Made by a program: the position numbers and the translations under genes. Of a stretch of 57,432 bases of DNA, positions 8,665 to 17,328 are shown piece by piece. Under the pieces are notes generated by a model. It was not told the origin of the DNA. It did not search any database and worked only from the letters and a program-made list of their open reading frames with translations. Numbering within the stretch: the stretch's first letter is position 1; every line of letters begins with the position of its first letter. This DNA is from Arthrobacter echini (GTDB lineage: Bacteria; Actinomycetota; Actinomycetes; Actinomycetales; Micrococcaceae): assembly GCF_008107445.1 (NCBI RefSeq), contig NZ_VSLD01000008.1, positions 1-57,432 of the forward strand, written 5' to 3'.

Positions 8665-9287
8665 GACGCCCGTAGTCTTTCGGAGACAGCATTTTTGGTC
8701 GGTAGCTGCAGGATGGCCGCTTCTCGGGTGGGTTCCTGGGCCGCTTTATTCCATGGCATACCCGAGAGTGCCTTCCCCATGGCGCACGTGTTGGTCGCCG
8801 CGGAGAAGGTCAAACCGGTACCGATAGCGCCGGCCAGCAGGCGGAGTCGGGGGGAAACGAACCTGCCGCCAGCCAGACCGAGGATGACGGCGGATCCCGC
8901 CACGAGGCGGACCTGGCGTTCAAGATCCCAGCGGACCCGTCCGCGAATAACATCACCGCCGATCTCAGCGAAACCGGGTACCCCTCCGGTGAGGACATAG
9001 GCCGTATCGATGCCGGCTCCTGCCAGACGCTGGCGGGCCTGTTCGGCACGCACGCCGGACTGGCAGACCAGGACAACGCGGCTGCCCAGACGGGCGGCGA
9101 GTTCATTGGTGTGCTCCGAGAGCAGTGGCAGCGGCACGTTGTAGGAACCACGGACATGCAGAGTCTGGAATTCCGCAGCGGAGCGCACATCGAGAACCGT
9201 CAGGTCCTCATGGTGGATGATCCAGGACCGCAGTTCCTGCGGATCAAGGGAAGTCACGACGGGTGGAGACGGAAGGGGGGACATCAT
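8661..9287 (-). CDS. rhodanese with C-terminal membrane anchor (DUF2892, YgaP-like)
   Basis: 208 residues. The rhodanese domain at ~10-110 has active loop CQSGVRAEQAR. It is followed by a two-helix membrane domain (VRLVAGSAVILGLAGGRF; LLAGAIGTGLTFSAATNTC) ending in the DUF2892-like CAMGKALSGMPWNK. This architecture resembles YgaP, an inner-membrane sulfurtransferase. It is the first gene of the minus-strand sulfur operon, starting at two adjacent ATGs (9287/9284) behind AAGGA. The divergent regulator gene and two operators lie immediately upstream, so this operon is the likely CstR target. Confidence 0.9.
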   Translation of the reverse strand: MMSPLPSPPVVTSLDPQELRSWIIHHEDLTVLDVRSAAEFQTLHVRGSYNVPLPLLSEHTNELAARLGSRVVLVCQSGVRAEQARQRLAGAGIDTAYVLTGGVPGFAEIGGDVIRGRVRWDLERQVRLVAGSAVILGLAGGRFVSPRLRLLAGAIGTGLTFSAATNTCAMGKALSGMPWNKAAQEPTREAAILQLPTKNAVSERLRAS

Positions 9288-9343
9288 GGGTGTCCTTTCA
9301 AGACGGATGCGGGAACTCCAACAACAAGAAACAAGTCTTCCAC

Positions 9344-9381
9344 ATACCCCCGGGGGTACACAAGCACACCCCAGGGGGTAT
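9344..9381. promoter_or_regulatory. two tandem CsoR/CstR-type operators
   Basis: Two G/C-tract palindromes lie between the divergent sulfur operon and cstR: ATACCCCCGGGGGTAC at 9344-9359 (TACCCCCGGGGGTA is a perfect palindrome) and ACACCCCAGGGGGTAT at 9366-9381. These match the known CstR/CsoR operator form (TACCCC-GGGGTA). The sites are 22 bases apart centre to centre, about two helical turns. They most likely repress both directions until reactive sulfur modifies CstR. Confidence 0.85.
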
Positions 9382-9392
9382 CATTGGGTTAA

Positions 9393-9674
<282 letters not shown>

Positions 9675-9856
9675 GCAGCAAACCCGGCAAAGTCAGGGTC
9701 CGCTGTCTTGTTCGATGGCTTGTTTGGGCCGAGAACCGGAAACCATCGTTACCGACCGGCGACCGGCATGGCATCAGGTTCCGCGAGATGGTCCCAACCC
9801 TATTTCCTGGCTGCCGCTGGCCGGACATGTCAGGGTGGCGGTGAGTTCTAGGCTGC

Positions 9857-10279
9857 TCATGCTGCCGTTGCGGCCGTACCGGCCAGCCGTCGAATCAGGG
9901 CAAGGCCGGCAGGTGTTCCGGGCCAGTGCCGTTCCAACGGTGCGTTGCCCGCCTTGCGAATGACCGAGCGCAGGACCAGCGCCACGATGATGGCGTCATC
10001 GGCGTATCCGATCACTGGAAGGAAGTCCGGGACCAGATCAATAGGTGAGGCGAGATAGACCACGAGCAGGACCAGGCGGACACGGATTCCGCGCGGCAGG
10101 CTCCGGTCCGCAGTCAGCCGACGCAGCAGGGTCAGCAGATCCGGTAACAGCCGCAGCGCTTCCTTCATGCCCACCGTCTCCGGGTGCTTTCGGGCATAGA
10201 CGGCCAATAAGATCAGCAACACGGCGTAGATCAGGACCATCCCGCCGAGGACCGCGATCAGCGCGTCCCACCAGTTCAT
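9857..10279 (-). CDS. YkvA-family (DUF1232) membrane protein
   Basis: 140 residues. An N-terminal transmembrane helix (ALIAVLGGMVLIYAVLLILLAVYA) is followed by the DUF1232 core: LLRRLTADRSLPRGIRVRLVLLVVYLASPIDLVPDF and IGYADDAIIV. The function of the family is unknown. A clear paralogue occurs at 54200-54613 with the same architecture. The 180 bases between cstR and this gene's 3' end contain no gene. Confidence 0.85.
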   Translation of the reverse strand: MNWWDALIAVLGGMVLIYAVLLILLAVYARKHPETVGMKEALRLLPDLLTLLRRLTADRSLPRGIRVRLVLLVVYLASPIDLVPDFLPVIGYADDAIIVALVLRSVIRKAGNAPLERHWPGTPAGLALIRRLAGTAATAA

Positions 10280-10318
10280 GCCTGCCCCTCTTGTCCGCTG
10301 TTGAGTATAAATACAGCG

Positions 10319-10399
10319 TAGGTGGCACTGAGTTCTTTAGGACTATAGGCCCCTGTAGAACGTTAGCGTTAGCTATTTCACTAAGTTACAAGCCACCCC
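10319..10399 (+). repeat. res-like repeat, copy A
   Basis: An 81-base segment beginning TAGGTGGCAC and ending CAAGCCACCCC. It matches a segment at 15560-15641 in the same orientation with near-identical length. The last 41 bases agree at about 34 positions, and the first 10 bases are identical. Its ends are inverted to each other (GGTGGC ... GCCACC). The second copy sits just upstream of a serine resolvase, so both are candidate resolution/recombination sites. Confidence 0.65.
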
Positions 10400-10749
10400 A
10401 ATTGTGCTGGGCCATCCCGTTGGGAACACCTCAGGAGGCCGCGAGACCGGTCGGCAGCCAAGCCTGAATCGATGGGGTGTCGATCAGCTCCATGCCTAGA
10501 CCGGAAATTCAGAGACTGGTGCCCCGGCTGGGGCAGGTTTTGAATGATGTGGACCAAGAGCGCACGCCCCAACTGGAGTGGTCGCAGCTTCAACAGCACC
10601 AGAGTGTCACCGCAGTGGAATGGTTTGGCACACTTAGCCTCCGTATGCGGGTTTCGGATCGAAGCACGCGCGTCCAGCTCCGTCATTTTGTTAGCCGGGT
10701 GGCGGTGTTCGAACGGCGGCTTTGTAGCCCCGGGACATCGGTTGGGGCC
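10400..10749. other. intergenic stretch without a recognisable gene
   Basis: About 350 bases between the res-like repeat and the ArsR gene. Open frames exist on both strands (for example 10381-10686 minus) but none has a good ribosome-binding site, a recognisable domain or a convincing composition. It may be residue from an older insertion. Confidence 0.5.
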
Positions 10750-11067
10750 TCAGCCGTGGATTGGTTCGCCGGTCATCAGGTGGTCGGCGTGGTTGATGGT
10801 TTCGCGGATGAGTCGGACCAGGTGCCCGTCGTGGAGGTTATAGATGACGTGCCGGCCGTCTTTGCGGGTGTCCACGAGGCCGCTGAGCCGGAGTTTGGCC
10901 AGATGCTGGCTGACTACGGTCCGTGGCGCTCCGGACGCGTCCGTCAGTTCGGTGACGGTCTTGGGGCCGCTGGAGAGTTGCCAGAGCAGGTGCAGGCGAG
11001 TGGGTTCGGCCAGCATCCGCAGCGTCCCGGCAGCGGTGTCGAGCAGCTCCGGGCCCGGGGTGACCAT
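10750..11067 (-). CDS. ArsR/SmtB-family metal sensor with alpha-5 site
   Basis: About 105 residues: winged helix with LRMLAEPTRLHLLWQLSSGPKTVTELTDASGAPRTVVSQHLAKL. The last helix carries HDGHLVRLIRETINHADH, whose D-x-H ... H-x-x-H spacing equals the Zn/Co alpha-5 site of CzrA/SmtB. ATG 11067 is chosen so that the gene starts just after the MFS stop; a longer frame back to 11220 would overlap the permease and gives a Pro/Ser-rich, unlikely N-terminus. It lies downstream of the MFS gene on one transcript, whose upstream region contains a perfect palindrome. Confidence 0.87.
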   Translation of the reverse strand: MVTPGPELLDTAAGTLRMLAEPTRLHLLWQLSSGPKTVTELTDASGAPRTVVSQHLAKLRLSGLVDTRKDGRHVIYNLHDGHLVRLIRETINHADHLMTGEPIHG

Positions 11068-11110
11068 GTGAGTCAGGGACGGCTCCGCCAGGGGCGGGCT
11101 CAGCGCGCTG

Positions 11111-12391
11111 CTAGGGCTCAACGCGCTGCTGGGCCGGCTGATCAACGGTTTGCTCCTCAGTGGCTGGTTCCTGGGCTGTGGCGGTGGCGTGCCGTGGCCA
11201 GGACAGGAATGCACCTGCACTTCCTATCATCGCAACAATTGTCAAAGTCAGCCCGGCCCAGCCCAGTCCCGCGGCAGCCCCGATCCAGCCAGCCAGCGGG
11301 TAGGTTAGGATGTAGCAGGCGTGGGAGAGGGAGAATTGCGCGGTGAAGACGTACGGCCGGGTTTCCTCGGTGGAGGCATCGCGCAGCAGCCGGGACGAGG
11401 GCGTGAGGATCGTGGAGTTCGCCGCCCCGAGCAGGAACCACAGCCCCAGCAGCAGCCACCAGCCCGCGCCGCCGACGCCCAGGAAGGTCATGAGTGTGGC
11501 GCCGGCCAGCACGGCAGGGATCACGGCGGCACCGGTGAGCATCACGGGGCGGTCGCCGAACCGGTCCAGGACCCGGGGTGCTGACAAAGCGACGATCATA
11601 GACCCGACACCGAAGCAGGCCAGTGCGAGGGCCAGGTCGGTGTCTGGGCGCCGTAGGACGTCGCGGACGTAGACCACGGTGTTGACGAGCACCAGAGCCG
11701 TCGGGGCTGCGACCACGAGGTTCAGCGCCAGCAGGGAACGCAGCCGCCGGTTGCGCCAGAAGATCCGTGTACCCAGGGTGGTCCGGTGCCACAGGGACGT
11801 CTGCGGCCCGGTCGGCACGAAAAGCTGCGGCAGGACCGTGATCGTGACCATGAAGGCCGAGAACAAAAAACCAGCGACTGTGCCGATGAACAGGTTGTTG
11901 TAGCTGATCAGCGTCAGCAGCAAGGCCGCAAGGGCCGGACTGACCAGAGCTTCCATGTCATAGGCCAGCCTGGAAAGGGACAACGCGCGCGTGTAATCCC
12001 GTTCATCCTTCAGGATGGTCGGGATCAACGATTGGAAGGCCGGGGTGAAGGTCGCGGAGGCGGACTGCAGCAGGAAGATCACCACGTAGATCTGCCAGGT
12101 CTCTGTAATGAATGGCAGAGCCAATGCCATCGCCGCCCGGATCAGGTCAGCCCCGATCAGTACCGGCTTTTTGGGCAACCGCGCCACCAGCGCGTTGATC
12201 ACCGGGGCCAGACCCACGTAGGCGAGCATCTTGATCGTCAGGGCCGTTCCCAGCACCGCGCCCGCGTTCCGGCCGGCCAGGTCGTAGGCCAGCAGCCCGA
12301 GGGCCACCGTGAGCAGGCCGGTGCCGATCAGGGCCACGATCTGGGCGGCGAACAGCCGCCGGTAGGTCACATTCCGCAGAACCGCTAGCAT
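11111..12391 (-). CDS. MFS transporter, probable metal-linked efflux permease
   Basis: About 426 residues with 12 hydrophobic segments and a central loop. RRLFAAQIVALIGTGLLTVALGLLAYDL at the N-terminus is typical of NreB/MFS_3-like exporters. No metal-binding tail is seen. ATG 12391 is preferred to an upstream frame start at 12421 because of the conserved LRNVTYRRLF beginning and an AGGGA about 11 bases upstream. It is co-transcribed with the downstream ArsR gene; a 16-base palindrome lies 20 bases before the start. The substrate is not deducible; Ni/Co/Zn efflux is inferred only from the neighbours. Confidence 0.85.
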   Translation of the reverse strand: MLAVLRNVTYRRLFAAQIVALIGTGLLTVALGLLAYDLAGRNAGAVLGTALTIKMLAYVGLAPVINALVARLPKKPVLIGADLIRAAMALALPFITETWQIYVVIFLLQSASATFTPAFQSLIPTILKDERDYTRALSLSRLAYDMEALVSPALAALLLTLISYNNLFIGTVAGFLFSAFMVTITVLPQLFVPTGPQTSLWHRTTLGTRIFWRNRRLRSLLALNLVVAAPTALVLVNTVVYVRDVLRRPDTDLALALACFGVGSMIVALSAPRVLDRFGDRPVMLTGAAVIPAVLAGATLMTFLGVGGAGWWLLLGLWFLLGAANSTILTPSSRLLRDASTEETRPYVFTAQFSLSHACYILTYPLAGWIGAAAGLGWAGLTLTIVAMIGSAGAFLSWPRHATATAQEPATEEQTVDQPAQQRVEP

Positions 12392-12410
12392 TCGTCCAAT
12401 CCCTTCAGTG

Positions 12411-12426
12411 CATACGTGCACGTATG
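12411..12426. promoter_or_regulatory. palindromic ArsR-type operator upstream of the MFS gene
   Basis: CATACGTGCACGTATG is a perfect 16-base palindrome, extended by partial TGCA repeats on both sides. Its position, 20 bases before the MFS start, fits an operator for the ArsR/SmtB repressor encoded at the end of the same operon. Confidence 0.65.
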
Positions 12427-12528
12427 TGCACTAATTGTAGACAGGTTCGCCCCACGTTGTCTCGTTCAGAGCCGGCGCCCGTCCCTCTGAATCCTGACCG
12501 GGATCGGATCAGGTCTATTCATGGAACA

Positions 12529-12548
12529 ATCTTCATATGAGTGAAGAT
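12529..12548. promoter_or_regulatory. inverted repeat overlapping the KmtR-like start codon
   Basis: ATCTTCA and TGAAGAT form 7-base arms separated by TATGAG, which includes the ATG at 12537. ArsR-family repressors bind such short imperfect palindromes near their own promoters. Binding here would autoregulate the sensor and the ATPase gene behind it. Confidence 0.5.
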
Positions 12549-12932
12549 AAGAATGCTTGCAGGCTTGATGCTGACAGTCAGTACGTGGAGCTCGCGGTCG
12601 AGGTGTTCGCGATGCTCGCGGACGCGACGCGTGTGCGGATCATTCTGGCCCTGCGGGACGGGGAACTGTCCGTAAACCATCTCGCGGATATCGTGGACAA
12701 GTCCCCGACGGCCGTGTCGCAGCATCTGGCGAAGCTGCGCCTGGGCAGGATCGTGGCTGCCAGGCAGGACGGGACCCGGGTCTTTTATCGGCTGGCCAAC
12801 GAGCATGCGCGCAAACTGGTCGCGGACGCCGTGTTCCAGGCCGAGCATTCCCTCGGTGGTGAGCCGGCGCATCACCGCATCAATATGACCCGCCCGCAGG
12901 CTCCGGCTGTGGACGCGGCGGTGCAAGCATGA
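12537..12932 (+). CDS. KmtR-like ArsR-family Ni/Co sensor
   Basis: 131 residues. The winged helix (MLADATRVRIILALRDGELSVNHLADIVDKSPTAVSQHLAKL region) is followed by NEHARKLVADAVFQAEH and PAHHR. These place His, Glu-His and His-His at the positions used by M. tuberculosis KmtR (H88, E101/H102, H110/H111), rather than the CzrA set (Asp is Asn and the third His is Gln). KmtR senses Ni(II)/Co(II) and represses an exporter. The stop overlaps the ATG of the ATPase gene (ATGA), so the two are translationally coupled. An inverted repeat spans the start codon. Confidence 0.85.
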   Translation: MSEDKNACRLDADSQYVELAVEVFAMLADATRVRIILALRDGELSVNHLADIVDKSPTAVSQHLAKLRLGRIVAARQDGTRVFYRLANEHARKLVADAVFQAEHSLGGEPAHHRINMTRPQAPAVDAAVQA

Positions 12933-14848
12933 GCCAAATACTGACGTCCCTGCCCGGGGCGTCCACGGGCCGGTCCCTGCCTAAGCCCCCGTCAATTTTC
13001 CGTACCGGGGCCCGGCTGCCCGAAGTCCGGTGGGCCACGGTCGCGTTGGTTCTTTTTTTACTCGGCGGAATCGCACAGCTTGCCGGGGCACCGGCGGCCG
13101 TGTGGTGGTCCCTCTACTTAACGTGCTATGCGGCTGGCGGCTGGGACCCCGCACTGTCGGGATTGCGGGCGCTGCGCGAAAAGATCCTGGACGTGGACCT
13201 GCTGATGATCGTCGCGGCGATCGCGGCAGCGGCCATCGGGCAGGTCTTCGAAGGAGCCCTGCTGATCGTTATCTTCGCAACATCGGGCGCCATGGAAGCC
13301 CTGGTCACGCAGCGGACAGCTGACTCCGTCAGTTCCCTGCTGGACCTTGCCCCGGAACGCGCCACCCGTGTGCCGAGTAATGGGACTGGCACCGAGGAGG
13401 AGGTCGACACCGCGGACCTGCAGGTCGGGGATGTGATTCTGGTGCGCCCGGGTGAACGGATCGGCGCCGACGGCACCGTCATCCGGGGAGTCAGCGAGGT
13501 CGATCAGGCAGCCATGACCGGGGAGTCGGTTCCCGTCGTCCGGCGCGAAGGCGATGAGGTGCTCTCCGGGACCGTCAACGGCAGCGGTGTCCTCTCGGTC
13601 CGGGTAGCCAAGGCCGCCAAGGACTCGGTCGTCAGCCGCATCGTGACCCTCGTGGAGGAGGCCTCGGCCACGAAGGCGAAGACCCAGCTGTTCATCGAAA
13701 AGGTCGAACAGCGCTACTCCCTCGGTGTGATCGTAGCGACGCTGTTGGTGTTCTTCCTGCCCCTGTCTCTTGGCGAGAGCTTGGAGGCAGCCCTGCTGCG
13801 GGCCATCACTTTCATGATCGTTGCCTCGCCTTGTGCTGTGGTCCTGTCGACCATGCCGCCACTGCTGGCCGCCATCGCCAACGCCGGACGCCACGGCGTT
13901 CTGGTCAAATCCGCCACCGTCATGGAGCAGGTCGGCCGCACCACTGTCGTCGCCTTCGATAAAACCGGAACCCTCACGGAGGGAACCCCGAAAGTTACCG
14001 CGGTGGATTCCCTAGAGGCCGCCTTCACCCCCGCGGAAATCCTGGGGCTGGCAGCTGCCGTGGAACAGTACAGCGAGCACCCGCTGGGCCGGGCAATCCT
14101 CCGGGATGCACGGGAAAAAAGCCTTACCGTCGAGCCGGCAACCAACTTCCAGGCCGTTCCCGGCCAGGGAGTATCCGGCATCGTCCACGGCCGGCAGGTC
14201 CGGGTGGAGCGGCCCGAAGCGGAGGCCGATGACGACGTGGCCGGAACCGTCGTCTACGTCATCATCGACGGGGCCACGGTAGGGCGGATCACCCTGGCGG
14301 ACCGGCTCCGCCCGACCGCGGCAGCCACGGTCGACCGGCTGCACCAGATCACAGGCAACCCGGTTCATCTGCTCACCGGAGACAACCACCGGGCGGCAGC
14401 ACAGATCGCCGCCGAAACCGGCATTGACGAGGTCCGCTCCCGCCTACTGCCCGCTGACAAGGCGACAGCAGTGCGTCAGATGGAACAGGGCGGTCACCGG
14501 GTCCTACTGATCGGCGACGGCGTCAACGACGCCCCCGCCCTCGCGGCAGCGACCACCGGCATAGCGATGGGACGCCACGGCTCCGACCTCGCTCTGGACA
14601 CAGCCGACGCCATCATCGTCCGCGACGAACTCGAAGCCCTGCCCTCACTGATCGCAATGTCGAAACGCGCACACAGGTACATCATCGCGAACCTCGCCAT
14701 CGCGGCCACCTTCATCACGGTCCTCGTCACCTGGGACCTGATCTCCATCCTGCCACTACCGCTGGCCGTTGCCGGACACGAGGGCTCCACCGTCATCGTC
14801 GCCCTCAACGGCCTGCGCCTGCTACGCAGTCAGGCCTGGAAAAACTAA
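12929..14848 (+). CDS. P1B-4-type heavy-metal ATPase (Co/Ni/Fe exporter class)
   Basis: 639 residues, no N-terminal metal-binding domain. Marker motifs: TGES, SPC at ~300-302 in TM6 (ASPCAVVLSTMPPLLAAIANAG), DKTGT, SEHP, LTGDN, GDGVNDAPAL, and HEGST at ~617 in the last helix. SPC together with HEGxT defines the P1B-4 class (CtpD/CoaT/CzcP), which exports Co2+ and Fe2+ and sometimes Ni2+. The KmtR-like sensor directly upstream supports Co/Ni as inducer. The predicted number of helices is six, also typical for this class. Confidence 0.93.
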   Translation: MSQILTSLPGASTGRSLPKPPSIFRTGARLPEVRWATVALVLFLLGGIAQLAGAPAAVWWSLYLTCYAAGGWDPALSGLRALREKILDVDLLMIVAAIAAAAIGQVFEGALLIVIFATSGAMEALVTQRTADSVSSLLDLAPERATRVPSNGTGTEEEVDTADLQVGDVILVRPGERIGADGTVIRGVSEVDQAAMTGESVPVVRREGDEVLSGTVNGSGVLSVRVAKAAKDSVVSRIVTLVEEASATKAKTQLFIEKVEQRYSLGVIVATLLVFFLPLSLGESLEAALLRAITFMIVASPCAVVLSTMPPLLAAIANAGRHGVLVKSATVMEQVGRTTVVAFDKTGTLTEGTPKVTAVDSLEAAFTPAEILGLAAAVEQYSEHPLGRAILRDAREKSLTVEPATNFQAVPGQGVSGIVHGRQVRVERPEAEADDDVAGTVVYVIIDGATVGRITLADRLRPTAAATVDRLHQITGNPVHLLTGDNHRAAAQIAAETGIDEVRSRLLPADKATAVRQMEQGGHRVLLIGDGVNDAPALAAATTGIAMGRHGSDLALDTADAIIVRDELEALPSLIAMSKRAHRYIIANLAIAATFITVLVTWDLISILPLPLAVAGHEGSTVIVALNGLRLLRSQAWKN

Positions 14849-14950
14849 CCCACCCACCGCCACCCCGCCCGCCACAACGTCTCTGACTAGCGGGTACTGG
14901 CTCCCAACCGGCGCCCACACCATAAGCAATGCGAAACCGAAGGACAACGA

Positions 14951-15385
14951 ATGAATACCGGAGCCGCAAATGAGCGGACGTTGGTGACAGTGCCCGGACA
15001 CGGCCACTTCCACGCCACCAACGAAGCACTCGAGATGATCGCCGTGTTCGGCGGCTCCCTGCACTGCTACCAAGGGCCCGGCGGCTGCCGCAGCCAGGGA
15101 CTCTACTTCTCCCGGACACGGCCAAAAAAGTACACCGCTTGCACACTCGACTCCCCAGCCGAGACACATGATGCGCTCACAATTTCCGTCAGCCATGAAC
15201 TGGCCAACCGACTCGAGGGAGCGGTCCTGGACTTCGGAAACTACAACCGGATGCAACGATTCGTCTGGACCGCCCTTCCCGCGGTCAAGGGCCCCCAATG
15301 CACGTGCCTGCGGTCCATGGGTAAACCCGCGGGCAAACGCTCACCCTGCCTGGATGATGCTGGCATCGGCATCACCGACCTCTGA
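14951..15385 (+). CDS. uncharacterised Cys-rich cytoplasmic protein
   Basis: 144 residues, no signal peptide or membrane helix. Features are GHGHFHATNEAL near the start, CYQGPGGCRSQGLYF at ~45-60, a further single Cys, and a C-terminal CTC / CL pair near PQCTCLRS and KRSPCLDD. There are seven Cys in all, plus a His-rich start, suggesting a metal or cluster site. There is faint similarity in layout to DUF779/HesB-like proteins, but I cannot assign it. It follows the P1B-4 ATPase by 102 bases on the same strand and precedes the second res-like repeat, so it travels with the metal-efflux module. Confidence 0.7.
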   Translation: MNTGAANERTLVTVPGHGHFHATNEALEMIAVFGGSLHCYQGPGGCRSQGLYFSRTRPKKYTACTLDSPAETHDALTISVSHELANRLEGAVLDFGNYNRMQRFVWTALPAVKGPQCTCLRSMGKPAGKRSPCLDDAGIGITDL

Positions 15386-15559
15386 CCACGGCGGGGCCGC
15401 TGCCATGACCTCCAGCCTCGCGGAGCCGTTGGAAGCGGAACCCCAGACGGGGACGCCGATGCCTACTTCAGGCTCCGAGAGGGCGCCCTCACCACCGTCA
15501 TACCGGGCCAACATCAATTTGAAACACTCAACCTCAGGACGCACGTACCTCACACGGCA

Positions 15560-15641
15560 TAGGTGGCACCAGGGCTCCACCCGGAATACCAGGCCCTTGG
15601 AACGCTAGCGTCGGATATTTCACGAATTCACAAGCCACCCC
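15560..15641 (+). repeat. res-like repeat, copy B
   Basis: An 82-base segment from TAGGTGGCAC to AAGCCACCCC, direct repeat of 10319-10399. It ends 60 bases before the start of a serine resolvase gene, the usual place for a res site. The shared core around AACGYTAGCG is partly palindromic and could be the crossover subsite. Confidence 0.65.
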
Positions 15642-15701
15642 TTTTAGTGCCTGATGTACTTGATGTGCGGCTCGTGGAGTGATGGTGAGGGTGGAACGTG
15701 T

Positions 15702-16382
15702 ATGGGTAGGTTGATCGGGTACGCGCGGGTGTCGACCCGGGTGCAGGACACGGATCGGCAGATCCGGGATCTCCTCGCGGCCGGGGTGCGCCGCGACGAC
15801 CTGTACGTGGATCATGGCGTCAGTGGCGCCCAGGCGCGCCGGCCGCAATTCGATCAGGCTCTTGATGCACTGCATGAGGGTGACACCCTGGTCGTCACGA
15901 CTCTGGATCGTTTGGGTCGGTCGACGGCGAACATGCTTCTTCTTGCCGACACTCTCCGGGCGCAGGCGATTAATCTGCAGGTGTTGAACCTCGGTGGCGG
16001 GAACGTCGATACCGAGACCCCGATGGGGTCCATGGTGTTCACCGTCATGGCGGCCCTGGCCCAGATGGAACTCGAGATCAAACGCGAACGTGTCAACGAC
16101 TCCAATACTAAACGTCGTGCCGCAGGCATGGACCTCGGCGGCCGCCGGGAAACGTTCTCCGACAGTCAGATCAGCAACGCCCGCCGCCTTATCTACCAGG
16201 GCCAACCCGCCTCCCACGTCGCCCGGGACCTGGGCATGTCCCGGGCCACCCTGTACCGGCGTATCAATGCCCTCGACGCCCAGCAGTGGCTCACCACGCA
16301 CCCCGCTCCCGTACCACTGCCGCTCAACGACACCACCACCGCAGGGCCATCAATGCCGCTTACTCCCCCACCAGCCAGCTGA
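15702..16382 (+). CDS. serine resolvase/invertase (Tn3 TnpR-like)
   Basis: 226 residues. The catalytic Ser lies in IGYARVSTRVQDTDRQ near the N-terminus. Further family blocks are DHGVSGAQARRPQFDQALDAL, DRLGRSTANM and FTVMAALAQMELEIKRERV, then a C-terminal HTH (ASHVARDLGMSRATLYRRI) with a Pro-rich tail. ATG 15702 begins exactly at the conserved MGRLIGYARVST; an upstream in-frame ATG at 15654 would overlap the region after the res-like repeat. No Tn3 transposase gene is present nearby, so it may act on the two repeats it neighbours. Confidence 0.9.
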   Translation: MGRLIGYARVSTRVQDTDRQIRDLLAAGVRRDDLYVDHGVSGAQARRPQFDQALDALHEGDTLVVTTLDRLGRSTANMLLLADTLRAQAINLQVLNLGGGNVDTETPMGSMVFTVMAALAQMELEIKRERVNDSNTKRRAAGMDLGGRRETFSDSQISNARRLIYQGQPASHVARDLGMSRATLYRRINALDAQQWLTTHPAPVPLPLNDTTTAGPSMPLTPPPAS

Positions 16383-16650
16383 AACATGCCGTCCTGCAAC
16401 CCTAGGGTGCTTGGTGTCATAGCGTCGTAGCAACATCCGAAAAGTGCGGCGAAAGCTGTTCAGGCTTCGCTATCGGGCGTAATACTGACGCGTAGAGCTT
16501 TGGCCGCCACCGTTAGGGACTTGACCGGGAAGTAATTCCAGCCGACGTGGACGGACAGTAAGGATTACATGCGGTTACGTAGCCGGTCGTATAGGTGACA
16601 GGAGTTCAAGGGTGTTCGTCGGCTACCTGCGTGTATGCCGATCTGGTGGG

Positions 16651-16869
16651 TCACCTGGTGGTGTGTCTAGTCGAGGGGGTCTGTGGTCCAGGCGACGTCG
16701 ACGCCGCTTGGGTGGAGAACACGGGGGTGCCGGCACTAATCCGGTCCTCGAGGACGTCCTCGAGCGTCGGGCGTTCCAGGGGCGGAAGGTGGACACTCAC
16801 GCTCTGGCTGAAGGAATTCATCAGGGTGATGCGCTGTGCGGGGTGCGCGATGTGATCCATGGTTCCCAT
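16651..16869 (-). CDS. possible small protein of unknown function
   Basis: 72-residue frame MGTMDHIAHPAQRITLMNSF..., without a recognisable domain. It is listed because GAGGA lies about 8 bases upstream of the ATG and the composition looks less like a shadow frame than the overlapping plus-strand frames. No conserved motif is seen. The rest of 16383-17150 shows no gene. Confidence 0.3.
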   Translation of the reverse strand: MGTMDHIAHPAQRITLMNSFSQSVSVHLPPLERPTLEDVLEDRISAGTPVFSTQAASTSPGPQTPSTRHTTR

Positions 16870-17150
16870 GGGATCTGTTCCTCATCTCTCGTCTCGCTGC
16901 TGTCTCGTGCGGGTTACTGTGCGTGCCTGCCCTGTCGTTTCGTCAGTTCTGGTGGGGTGCTGGTGGGTGAGGTCGCGTCAGCGTCTGATGGCGACGGCCG
17001 AGGAAGAAGCTCCTGTAGACAAGCTGGCGTGTGAAGAAAGCTGCGGCTACCACTTCTGACGGGGGGTCATCCTGAGCTGCAGAATCCTTCTCGTGTGCAC
17101 CTGAAACGCTTCTTGGCGAGCAGTTGAGCTGTGAGGAAGGATACTTTCAT

Positions 17151-17171
17151 ATATACCCCCCTGGGGTATAT
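17151..17171. promoter_or_regulatory. CsoR operator upstream of copZ
   Basis: ATATACCCC and GGGGTATAT arms separated by a CCT spacer form the classic CsoR box, preceded by TTTCAT that may be part of the promoter. The box is 158 bases before the chaperone start. The same palindrome type occurs before csoR (24292) and before the DUF6153-like/DUF305 genes (38478). Confidence 0.85.
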
Positions 17172-17328
17172 GCTCGGTGTCACCTCAGAAGGTTGTCTTC
17201 CCTTCGCCGGGACATACGCCGTAAAGGTCTACCTATACCGCTCGATGAGATCGGGGCCTCGCTGAAGGTCTCCCTCTTTCGCTGCGGCTACCTCAACGAT
17301 TCGCTGCTCACCGACTGCAGGAGACACT

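Noticed and set aside
10477..11346. Long plus-strand frame of 289 residues
   Set aside because: It runs antisense through the ArsR and MFS genes, whose motifs are clear, and its composition is typical of a GC-rich shadow frame.
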